Positions 46,601 through 53,574 of a stretch of DNA of 64,000 nucleotides are shown piece after piece. Below the pieces are notes generated by a model. That model saw only the letters and a program-made list of their open reading frames with translations, had not been told where the DNA came from and made no database searches. The position numbers and the translations under genes are program-made. The number at the start of each line of letters is the position of its first letter. The first letter of the stretch is position 1. Origin of the DNA: Pseudomonas citrullilanati (GTDB lineage: Bacteria; Pseudomonadota; Gammaproteobacteria; Pseudomonadales; Pseudomonadaceae); the NCBI RefSeq assembly GCF_030580855.1, contig NZ_JAUQOP010000013.1:60744-124743 (forward strand), read 5' to 3'.

Positions 46601-46745
46601 CCTGGACCGCAACGCCGCCGTGATCGGCGCCCGTGCCGGGCTGGCGGTGGCCAAGGACGTGCGGGTCAACCTGGACTACAACGGCCTGCTCGGTTCCCGG
46701 GACAAGCGCCATGGCGTGGGCCTGACCCTGGATTGGCAGTTCTAG
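43653..46745 (+). CDS. Autotransporter serine protease (subtilase S8, PspA/PspB-like)
   Basis: 1030-aa precursor. The signal peptide (about 1-36, ending GTAQAA) is followed by a subtilisin-type protease domain with the catalytic Asp in LGIFDQPVYAAHPEF (about 86), His in GSHGTHVGGIAAG (about 146) and Ser in SGTSMAAPHVAG (about 365). A repetitive beta-helix passenger follows (GRLAVNGS, GGILGGNGRVASL, APGNSIGTLQV). A C-terminal autotransporter barrel of about 270 residues ends LTLDWQF with the terminal aromatic residue needed for outer-membrane insertion. It lies between aprF and lipA where related strains carry one or two such genes (pspA, pspB). Only one is present here. ATG 43653 has AAGGA upstream. 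Confidence 0.93.
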   Translation: MKTDNKKQLVKPRRAFVPKALNHAMLCALASLGTAQAAPYVEGGRAGDPDSWRSSEFNAEWGLGAINAQQAYAAGYTGKGVKLGIFDQPVYAAHPEFSGTDKVVTLVTSGIREYTDPYIPVKAGDPFRYDGSPTVGSDGKLGSHGTHVGGIAAGSRDGGPMHGVAFGAQIISADNGDPGPEDGIILGNDGAVYKAGWDALIASGARIINNSWGIGITDRFDQGGRDPAFPHFTVQDAQLQFDQIRPLLGTKPGGAYDGAIAAARSGIVTIFAAGNDYNLNNPDAIAGLAYFVPDIAPNWMTVAALQINPDTASPNPYTLSTFSSRCGYTASFCVSAPGTRVYSAVIGGTSAADLTVGYGNKSGTSMAAPHVAGSVAVLMERFPYMTGAQVASVLRTTATDMGAPGVDELYGWGMINLGKAINGPSMLVTEADIPEAFRIDGAYGTGQFVADLPGIGAVIDAGKPTERVCSGIQCGLDVWRNDIGGHGGLTKEGLGTLVLIGDNRYSGPTLVNRGRLAVNGSLASAVTVNDGGILGGNGRVASLTANRGGSVAPGNSIGTLQVAGDVTFEPGSTYAVEVSPTTSDSIVAGGKASIDGATVSLSLENSPTLLTTGDVKSLLGTQFNILQAGGGIEGRFGEVLPNYAFLGGDLAYSANGIQLAVERNAVSFASLGLTPNQRSVAAAAEQLGAGNGLYEALLLSPSAAVAQQAFQQLSGEIHPAVGTLLINDSRHLREAVGDRLRQDALYDANTPTDADSNVWVKVLGAWGESDGGHDNASANSSIGGLLVGADGLIGDQTRLGLVTGYSDSSLSMGDGTHSSAKADSYHLGAYLGHEIDAVRLTVGGAYSWHRIDVKRDVQWGDVSGREKTKRDAQTAQLFTEAAYRLDVQPLALEPFANLAYVHLDSDSFHEKGDNAALRGGDDRRDALLSTLGMRASKRLALSEKQQLELAGSLGWQHNLSDTRSEQDLAFAGSSNTFAVQSVSLDRNAAVIGARAGLAVAKDVRVNLDYNGLLGSRDKRHGVGLTLDWQF

Positions 46746-46754
46746 GTGACCTGC

Positions 46755-46785
46755 CTGTGGCGAGGGGTTTGCTCCCTCGCCACAG
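46755..46785. terminator. Hairpin after the autotransporter gene, member of the GGCGAGGG palindromic family
   Basis: Perfect 12-bp stem CTGTGGCGAGGG / CCCTCGCCACAG with a 7-base loop, 9 bp after the stop codon. The arm shares TGTGGCGAGGGG with the repeat at 43495. Confidence 0.65.
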
Positions 46786-46841
46786 CATCTTCTTCCAGGG
46801 TTTCTCCAATATTCCAACAACAAGAAAAGAGGTAGCAGGAC

Positions 46842-48695
46842 ATGGGTATCTATGACTACAAGACCTTCGGCACCGAAGCATCCAAAGCCCTGGTCGGCGA
46901 TGCGATGGCGATCATGTTGTATGCCTACCACAACCTCGACAACGGCTTCGCCGCCGGTTACCAGCAATACGGTTTCGGTGCTGGCCTGCCGGCGACCCTG
47001 GTCACTGCGCTGCTGGGCGGCACCGACTCGCAAGGGGTGATTCCCGGCGTGCCGTGGAACCCCGACTCGGAAAAACTCGCGCTGGAGGCGGTGCAAAAGG
47101 CCGGTTGGACGCCCATCAGCGCGGCGCAACTGGGCTACGCCGGCAAGGTCGACGGGCGTGGGACGTTCTTCGGTGAAAAGGCCGGCTACACCACCGCCCA
47201 GGCGGAGATCCTGGGCAAGTACGACACAGCCGGCCATCTCACGGAAATCGGCGTGTCGTTCCGCGGGACCAGCGGCCCGCGGGAGGACCTGATCGGCGAT
47301 TCCATTGGCGATGTGATCAATGACGTGATGGCCGCGCTGGGCCCCAAGGACTACGCGAAGCACTATGCCGGCGAAGCCTTCGGCAACCTGCTCGGTGATG
47401 TCGCCCGGTTCGCCCAGGCCCATGGCCTCACCGGCGCGGACGTGCTGGTCAGCGGCCACAGCCTCGGTGGCCTGGCGGTCAACAGCCTGGCGGACCTGAG
47501 CGGCAGCCGCTGGTCGGGGTTCTACAACGACGCCAACTACATCGCCTATGCGTCGCCGACCCAGAGCGGTACCGACAAGGTGCTGAACATCGGTTACGAG
47601 AACGACCCGGTGTTCCGGGCGCTGGACGGTTCGACGTTCAACCTGGCGTCGGTGGGCGTGCACGATGCGCAGAAGGTCTCGGCCACCGACAACATCGTCA
47701 GCTTCAACGACCATTACGCCTCGACCGCGTGGAACGTACTGCCGTTTTCCATCCTCAACATCCCCACCTGGATCTCCCACTTGCCCACCGGCTACGGCGA
47801 TGGCATGGGCCGGATCATGGACTCGGCGTTCTACGACCTCACGCACAAGGACTCGACCATCGTCGTCGCCAACCTGTCGGACCCGGCCCGCGCCAACACC
47901 TGGGTACAGGACCTCAACCGCAACGCCGAGGCCCACACCGGCAGCACGTTCATCCTCGGCAGCGACAAGAACGATCTGATCCAGGGTGGCCAGGGCAATG
48001 ACTACCTGGAAGGCCGCGCCGGCAATGATACCTTCCGCGGCGGTGGCGGCTACAACGTGATCCTCGGCGGGCAGGGGCACAACAGCCTGCAACTGCAAAA
48101 GTCGGTGAACGACTTCACGTTTGCCAGCGATGGCGCCGGGACGCTGTACGTGCGCGACGCCCACGGCGGGATCAGCATCACCCGCGACATCGGCACCCTG
48201 GTGAGCCAGGAGCCTGGCGCGCTATGGGGTGTGCTCAAGGACGAGGTCAGCCATGACGTCACCGCCAATGGCCTGCTGGCCAGCGGTAAGCTCACGGCGT
48301 ATGCGCAGGCGGTCAAGGGCACGGTGGGCCATGACAGCCTGGTGGCCCACGGGACGGGGGACTGGCTGTTCGGTCAGGCCGGCGACGACCTGTTGCTGGG
48401 CGGGGCGGGCAACGACACCTTCGTCGGCGGCGTGGGGAACGACGTCATGCAGTCGGGCGGCGGCAGCGACACCTTCATCTTCAACGGCGCCTTTGGCCAG
48501 GATCGCATCAGCGGTTTCGACGCCGGCGACAAGCTGGTGTTCATCGGTGTGCAAGGGGCAGGAGAGGGTTTCGACTATCGCCAGCACCTGTCCCAGGTGG
48601 GCAGCGACACGTTGTTGCAGGTAGGGGACAACTCGGTGACCCTGGTGGGTGTCGGAATGGGGCAGGTGGGCGGCGAGGGTATCGTGTTCGCCTGA
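46842..48695 (+). CDS. lipA: Extracellular RTX lipase (family I.3; LipA/polyurethanase PueA type)
   Basis: Secreted triacylglycerol lipase, 617 aa, the length of the long-form Pseudomonas I.3 lipases that also attack polyester polyurethane. The nucleophile is in SGHSLGGLAV (S207). RTX repeats are GGQGNDYLEGRAGNDTFRGG (about 384-403) and GGAGNDTFVGGVGNDVM (about 522-538). There is no N-terminal signal peptide. The C-terminus EGIVFA fits the type I export signal, so AprDEF is the likely exporter. Only AAGAGG precedes the ATG. Confidence 0.95.
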   Translation: MGIYDYKTFGTEASKALVGDAMAIMLYAYHNLDNGFAAGYQQYGFGAGLPATLVTALLGGTDSQGVIPGVPWNPDSEKLALEAVQKAGWTPISAAQLGYAGKVDGRGTFFGEKAGYTTAQAEILGKYDTAGHLTEIGVSFRGTSGPREDLIGDSIGDVINDVMAALGPKDYAKHYAGEAFGNLLGDVARFAQAHGLTGADVLVSGHSLGGLAVNSLADLSGSRWSGFYNDANYIAYASPTQSGTDKVLNIGYENDPVFRALDGSTFNLASVGVHDAQKVSATDNIVSFNDHYASTAWNVLPFSILNIPTWISHLPTGYGDGMGRIMDSAFYDLTHKDSTIVVANLSDPARANTWVQDLNRNAEAHTGSTFILGSDKNDLIQGGQGNDYLEGRAGNDTFRGGGGYNVILGGQGHNSLQLQKSVNDFTFASDGAGTLYVRDAHGGISITRDIGTLVSQEPGALWGVLKDEVSHDVTANGLLASGKLTAYAQAVKGTVGHDSLVAHGTGDWLFGQAGDDLLLGGAGNDTFVGGVGNDVMQSGGGSDTFIFNGAFGQDRISGFDAGDKLVFIGVQGAGEGFDYRQHLSQVGSDTLLQVGDNSVTLVGVGMGQVGGEGIVFA

Positions 48696-48743
48696 CCGGT
48701 GAATGAGTGAGCGGTGGGCGAAGAGGCGTGTGACCGCTGGGCA

Positions 48744-48765
48744 GCGTGCTCAGGCGCGAGCACGC
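48744..48765. terminator. Hairpin between convergent lipA and lipoprotein gene
   Basis: 8-bp perfect stem GCGTGCTC / GAGCACGC with a 6-base loop, between the 3' ends of two convergent genes. No T-run. Confidence 0.5.
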
Positions 48766-48784
48766 CTCCTTGCCAACAGGGCCA

Positions 48785-49009
48785 TCAATCTTCCTTGCGG
48801 ATGGTCGCGACGTCGTCGGCGCGCACCCGGACTTTCTTGCCGGCGATGTCTTCGAACTCGTAGAAACCATCGGAGGTACGGGTGTTGGGGGCGTCCTTGG
48901 TCAGGTACTGGGTACCGTTCTGCAAGGTCACCACGGTAGGCGAGGAGCAACCGGCCAGTGTCAGGAAGGCCGCGGCGGCCATGGGCAGGCTTAGAAACCT
49001 GATGTTCAT
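48785..49009 (-). CDS. YgdI/YgdR family lipoprotein
   Basis: 74-aa predicted outer-membrane lipoprotein. Signal peptide with lipobox LAGC (Cys about 21), then the YgdI/YgdR SH3-like core PTVVTLQNGTQYLTKDAP and YEFEDIAGKKVRVRADDV. ATG 49009 follows GAGG at 6 bp. Such small lipoproteins are common and their function is mostly unknown. Confidence 0.88.
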   Translation of the reverse strand: MNIRFLSLPMAAAAFLTLAGCSSPTVVTLQNGTQYLTKDAPNTRTSDGFYEFEDIAGKKVRVRADDVATIRKED

Positions 49010-49194
49010 ATCCAAACCTCTCGATCAAAAGGACGCGGTCCGGCTGATGCGACTGCGCCATCACTTAGGTAACCGCCATTTGTCCCGCTCGCTGTAGGAA
49101 AGTTCATCACTTGTCGAAGGATTTCATCTCTAAATATAGGAGACCGTTCATCTTTTGCAGTTGCCCAGGGTATCTGTAGCTGTTATCTGTATGC

Positions 49195-50895
49195 ATGAAC
49201 AGTACCCCAGCACCCGTGGCGCTTCTTCCCGTGACAGCCAGTTCCCTCGACGATCCCTTCTATTACCTGAACAACTTCCAGCGAGTGCTGGGCTGGTTGA
49301 CGCAGCGCTACGCCGATGTGCTCAGCCTCGAAGAACAGCGCTTCGTCGATGATTTCACAGTGCTACCCCGGGCCTCCCAAGGCTTGCTGGTGCGGATGGT
49401 CATGCGCAAGGGGCTGCGGTTTCGCCACAGCAAGCTCCACTACCCGGAAATCGGCGACATTGGCGTCGCCGTGCAGCCGTTGCTGGCCCTGGGCTGGGTC
49501 GAAGACCAGGCCGCGCTGGGGGTTACCGAGTTGTTCGAGGTATTGCTGAAAGCGGAAATCCTTCAATGCCTCGGGCACCTGATCGACCAACCCAAGGCGA
49601 AAAAGACCGAGTGGCTCCAGGTCGTCGCCGAGCGCGCCAGCCAGCCGCAGGCCTTCAGCGCCTGGTGCCCGCAGCTCGACGATCGCCTGTACAGCCTGAC
49701 GATCATGCCGCTCTGCGACCGGTTGCGGCTGATGTTCTTCGGTAACCTCTACCAGGACTGGTCGGAATTCGTCCTGGCGGACCTGGGCATCTTCACTTAC
49801 GAAACCGTCGAATTGAGTACCGAGTCCCGCGGCTTGCGCAGCCGCCAGGACGTCTATGCCTGCGTGTTCCTCCACGCCTGCCAGCAGCGTTTCGAAGCCG
49901 GCGAGGCGCTGGAAGAGATCGTCGACCAGGTCAATGCCCTGGTGTTGGACAATCCATGGCTGGAGCGCCGACGCGGCAAGTTGCTGTACCAGATCGGCCA
50001 GCATGGCGAGCGTATCGGCGACTTCGCCCTGGCCTTGTGCATCTACCGCGCGTGCACCTACCCCGGCGCACGGTTGCGGATGATCCGCGTGCTGGAGCGC
50101 GTCGGCGAATACGCCCTGGCCCTGGAGCTGGGCGAAGCCGCCGCGCAGGCACCGCAAAGTGCCGCCGAAAACCAGGCCCTGCTCCGGATCGTGCCCCGGC
50201 TGCGGCGCAAGCTCGGGGGGCCGCCGGTGCCGCGCAGCCTGGCCCGGGAGGTGGAGCGGCTGGACCTGCAACTGCCCAGGGTCGATCCAGCCTTGTCGGT
50301 GGAGTATCACGTCCAGGCTCACCTGCACGAGGAAGCCGCCCCGGTGCATTACGTCGAGAACAGCCTGGTCAATTCACTGTTCGGCCTGCTGTGCTGGCCG
50401 GCGATTTTCGCGCCGTTGCCGGGGGCGTTCTTCCACCCGTTCCAGCGTGGCCCGGTGGACCTGCTCAGCGAAGACTTCCATGCCCGGCGGGCCGAATTGT
50501 TCGCGGCGTGCCTGGCTGAACTGGACGATGGCCGCTATCGGCACACCATTGTCCGTCGTTTCGCCGAGAAGTGGGGCATCCAGTCGCCGTTCGTGTTCTG
50601 GGGCGCGCTGTCCGAAACGTTGCTGGAACAGGCCCTCGACTGCTTGCCGGCCGAACACCTCAAGCACTGGTTCAACCGCTTGCTGCTGGACATCAAGGCC
50701 AACCGCGCCGGCATGCCGGACCTGATCCAGTTCTGGCCGGGGCACAAGGCCTACCGCATGATCGAGGTGAAGGGCCCGGGGGATCGACTGCAAGACAATC
50801 AATTGCGCTGGCTGGAGTTCTGCCATGAACACCGGATGCCGGTGGCGGTGTGCTACGTGCAATGGCAGCCGCAGGATGCGGAGCAGGGCGCATGA
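49195..50895 (+). CDS. FAN1-type structure-specific nuclease (VRR-NUC domain)
   Basis: 566-aa homologue of the bacterial FAN1 nuclease; the P. aeruginosa enzyme has a solved structure bound to 5'-flap DNA. The C-terminal VRR-NUC domain shows GMPDLIQFW (metal-binding Asp about 508), IEVKGPGD (Glu 524, Lys 526) and DNQLRWLEF. The N-terminal part is largely helical, with a TPR-like middle. Expected activity is 5'-flap endonuclease and exonuclease in repair of interstrand crosslinks. Its stop overlaps the start of the helicase gene (ATGA), so the two are made together. Confidence 0.88.
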   Translation: MNSTPAPVALLPVTASSLDDPFYYLNNFQRVLGWLTQRYADVLSLEEQRFVDDFTVLPRASQGLLVRMVMRKGLRFRHSKLHYPEIGDIGVAVQPLLALGWVEDQAALGVTELFEVLLKAEILQCLGHLIDQPKAKKTEWLQVVAERASQPQAFSAWCPQLDDRLYSLTIMPLCDRLRLMFFGNLYQDWSEFVLADLGIFTYETVELSTESRGLRSRQDVYACVFLHACQQRFEAGEALEEIVDQVNALVLDNPWLERRRGKLLYQIGQHGERIGDFALALCIYRACTYPGARLRMIRVLERVGEYALALELGEAAAQAPQSAAENQALLRIVPRLRRKLGGPPVPRSLAREVERLDLQLPRVDPALSVEYHVQAHLHEEAAPVHYVENSLVNSLFGLLCWPAIFAPLPGAFFHPFQRGPVDLLSEDFHARRAELFAACLAELDDGRYRHTIVRRFAEKWGIQSPFVFWGALSETLLEQALDCLPAEHLKHWFNRLLLDIKANRAGMPDLIQFWPGHKAYRMIEVKGPGDRLQDNQLRWLEFCHEHRMPVAVCYVQWQPQDAEQGA

Positions 50896-53198
50896 GCGCC
50901 GCACCGGGCTACAGCATCGCCGTGCGGGCCTTGTGCGAGTTCACCGCCAAGGTGGGCGATCTCGACCTGCGCTTCACGCCATCGCCCACGGCCCTGGAAG
51001 GCATGGCCGGCCATCGCACCGTGGCGTCGCGGCGCAGCGAGGCTTACCAGGCCGAAGTGAGCCTGGAGGGTCAGTACCAGGCGCTGACAGTCAAAGGCCG
51101 GGCCGATGGCTACGATCCGCTGCGTAACTGCCTCGAAGAAGTGAAGACCTATCGCGGCGACCTGGCCAGGCAACCGGCCAATCACCGGCAGTTGCACTGG
51201 GCCCAGGCGAAGATCTACGGCTGGTTGATGTGCCATGCATTGCAGCTGGCGCGCATCGACGTGGCACTGGTGTATTTCGACGTCGCCAGCGAAAAGGAAA
51301 CCTGCCTGACGCAAGGGTTCGAGGCCGGCGAGCTGCAGGCGTTCTTCGAAGCCCAGTGCGCGTTGTTCCTGGCCTGGGCCGAGCAGGAAATGGCCCATCG
51401 GCACGCCCGCGACCTGGGGGCGCAGACGCTGGTCTTTCCCCATGCCGGTTTCCGCCCCGGACAACGGCACCTCGCCGAGTCGGTGTTCAAGGCCGTGAGC
51501 ACCGGACGGTGCCTGATGGCCCAGGCCCCCACCGGCATCGGCAAGACCGTTGGCACGCTGTTCCCAATGCTCAAGGCCCTGGCGCCGCAGCACCTGGACA
51601 AGGTGTTCTTCCTCACGGCCAAGACCCCCGGGCGAAAACTCGCGCTGGACGCCGCCCGGGTGATCACCCGCAGCGCGCCGACGATGCCGTTGCGGGTGTT
51701 GGAGATGATCGCCCGGGACAAGGCCTGCGAGCATCCGGACAAAGCCTGCCATGGTGAATCCTGCCCGTTGGCCCGGGGCTTCTACGACCGGCTGCCGGCC
51801 GCGCGCGAGGCCGCGAGCCAGGTGACCCTGCTCGACCAGGCGGCGCTGCGCGAGGTCGCGCTGGCCCATGAGGTCTGCCCGTATTACCTCAGCCAGGAAA
51901 TGGCCCGCTGGGCCGACGTGGTGGTGGCCGACTACAACTACTACTTCGACTTCAGCGCCTTGCTCTTCGGCCTGGCCCAGGCCAATGGCTGGAAGGTCGC
52001 GACCCTGGTGGACGAAGCCCATAACCTGGTGGAGCGCGGTCGCCAGATGTACAGCGCGACCCTCGATCAGTCGGGCTTGGCGGCGGTGCGCAAGACCGCC
52101 CCCGAGGCCCTGAAGAAACCATTGGAACGGGTCAATCGCCAGTGGAACGCCTTGCACGCGCCGCAAGTGGCGGCGTACCAGGCCCATGGGCAATTGCCCG
52201 ACAAATTCCTCCAGGCCCTGGGCACCTGCACCACGGCCATTGGCGATTATCTCAACGAGCATCCCCAGGGGCTGGACGGCGACTTGCAGGCGTTCTACTT
52301 CGACGCCTTGCAGTTTGGCCGGGTGGCCGAGTCGTTCGACGAGCAATTCCTGTTCGATATCCATAAGCGTGAATTCGGCCGCCAGCGCAGCGCCTCGACG
52401 CTGTGCCTGCGCAACGTGGTGCCAGCCGGTTTCCTGCGCCCCCGGCTGACGGCGGCCCGCGCCAGCGTGCTGTTTTCCGCCACCCTGAGCCCGCGGCATT
52501 ACTACGCCGACCTGCTCGGCACCCCGGCCGACACGGTGTGGATCGACGTAGAATCGCCATTCCGGGCCGATCAGTTGGACGTCCAGGTGGTCAGCCGGAT
52601 TTCCACGCGCTTCGCCCACCGCCAGGCCTCCCTGGAGCCGATCGTCGCGTTGATGGCTCGCCAGTTCAGCGCGCGTCCGGGCAACTACCTGGCGTTCTTC
52701 AGCAGCTTCGATTACCTCCAGCAAGTCGCCGGGCTGTTCGCCGAGCGGCACCCCGGGATCGCCACCTGGACGCAATCGCGTGGCATGGGCGAAGCCCCGC
52801 GACAGGCCTTCCTCGAACGCTTCATGGAACACAGCCAGGGCATCGGCTTCGCAGTGCTCGGCGGGGCGTTCGGCGAAGGCATCGACTTGCCCGGCTCACG
52901 CCTGATCGGCGCCTTCATCGCCACCCTGGGGCTGGCCCAGCTCAACCCGGTCAACGAGCAGATCAAGCAGCGCATGGCGGCGATCTTCGGCGATGGCTAT
53001 GACTACACCTACCTGTACCCCGGCCTGCAAAAGGTCGTGCAGGCCGCCGGACGCGTCATCCGCACCCAGCAGGACCACGGGGTGGTGATGCTCATCGATG
53101 ACCGGTTCGGTGAAGCGCAGGTGCAACGACTGCTGCCACGCTGGTGGGCTGTCAACGCCGAACACCCACCCACCGCCCCGTTCCAGGCTGCCCATTGA
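50892..53198 (+). CDS. Rad3/DinG-type FeS helicase with N-terminal PD-(D/E)XK nuclease domain
   Basis: 768-aa protein. The N-terminal about 190 residues look like a PD-(D/E)XK nuclease (GRADGYD, then LEEVKTYRGD, then QLHWAQAKIYGW). Next come superfamily 2 helicase motifs: Walker A APTGIGKT, DEAH in LVDEAHNLVERG, and VQAAGRVIRTQQDHGVVMLI near the end. Four cysteines (ACEHPDKACHGESC and EVCPYY) between motifs I and II fit the iron-sulfur cluster of XPD/DinG helicases. Start ATG 50892 overlaps the FAN1 stop. A nuclease-helicase coupled to a flap nuclease suggests a DNA crosslink or flap-processing pair. Confidence 0.87.
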   Translation: MSAAPGYSIAVRALCEFTAKVGDLDLRFTPSPTALEGMAGHRTVASRRSEAYQAEVSLEGQYQALTVKGRADGYDPLRNCLEEVKTYRGDLARQPANHRQLHWAQAKIYGWLMCHALQLARIDVALVYFDVASEKETCLTQGFEAGELQAFFEAQCALFLAWAEQEMAHRHARDLGAQTLVFPHAGFRPGQRHLAESVFKAVSTGRCLMAQAPTGIGKTVGTLFPMLKALAPQHLDKVFFLTAKTPGRKLALDAARVITRSAPTMPLRVLEMIARDKACEHPDKACHGESCPLARGFYDRLPAAREAASQVTLLDQAALREVALAHEVCPYYLSQEMARWADVVVADYNYYFDFSALLFGLAQANGWKVATLVDEAHNLVERGRQMYSATLDQSGLAAVRKTAPEALKKPLERVNRQWNALHAPQVAAYQAHGQLPDKFLQALGTCTTAIGDYLNEHPQGLDGDLQAFYFDALQFGRVAESFDEQFLFDIHKREFGRQRSASTLCLRNVVPAGFLRPRLTAARASVLFSATLSPRHYYADLLGTPADTVWIDVESPFRADQLDVQVVSRISTRFAHRQASLEPIVALMARQFSARPGNYLAFFSSFDYLQQVAGLFAERHPGIATWTQSRGMGEAPRQAFLERFMEHSQGIGFAVLGGAFGEGIDLPGSRLIGAFIATLGLAQLNPVNEQIKQRMAAIFGDGYDYTYLYPGLQKVVQAAGRVIRTQQDHGVVMLIDDRFGEAQVQRLLPRWWAVNAEHPPTAPFQAAH

Positions 53199-53219
53199 TC
53201 CCAAACCTGCCACGCCCCC

Positions 53220-53309
53220 TGTGGGAGCGAGCCTGCTCGCGATGGCGTCAGCACATCCAACATCAATGCAAGCTGCCCCACCGCTTTCGCGAGCAGGCTC
53301 GCTCCCACA
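53220..53309. repeat. REP palindrome pair 1
   Basis: Two inverted Pseudomonas REP units, perfectly complementary over 23 bp (53220-53242 and 53287-53309). Each begins TGTGGGAGCGAGCC. They lie 21 bp after the helicase stop. Confidence 0.9.
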
Positions 53310-53354
53310 CTGGATCTCGGTTGCTCACACACCTGCGACCCACCGCCAATCCCT

Positions 53355-53444
53355 TGTGGGAGCGGGCTTGCCCGCGAATGACGGCGGCACCTTCAACATC
53401 ACCGGCCCAGCCACGACGCTATCGCGAGCAGGCGCGCTCCCACA
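53355..53444. repeat. REP palindrome pair 2
   Basis: A second inverted pair (53355-53377 and 53422-53444) of the same REP family, with arms that differ at four to five positions (TGTGGGAGCGGGCTTGCCCG against the GCGCGCTCCCACA arm). The unit length equals pair 1. Together the four units fill most of the gap between the helicase gene and the kinase gene. Confidence 0.88.
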
Positions 53445-53574
53445 GTTTGATGCCGGGCGATTCCAGATCCAGGGCCTGCCACACCCCGCCGTGGGGGCTT
53501 GGGGTTGCAATTGTTTTTCCTCGCGCACGACTTGCTCCATACTTCGCAAAAATCCATACGGATGCTTCGGCCAG

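Noticed and set aside
45750..48164. 804-codon frame on the minus strand across the autotransporter and lipase genes
   Set aside because: It spans the end of one gene and most of another on the opposite strand; its composition reflects reversed GC-rich codons only.
53220..53444. CRISPR-like array of short palindromes
   Set aside because: Only four units in alternating orientation, no constant spacers and no cas genes; these are REP elements.
53098..53574. Upstream extension of the histidine kinase frame
   Set aside because: It would overlap the helicase gene and translate two REP pairs; the PAS domain begins soon after ATG 53575.
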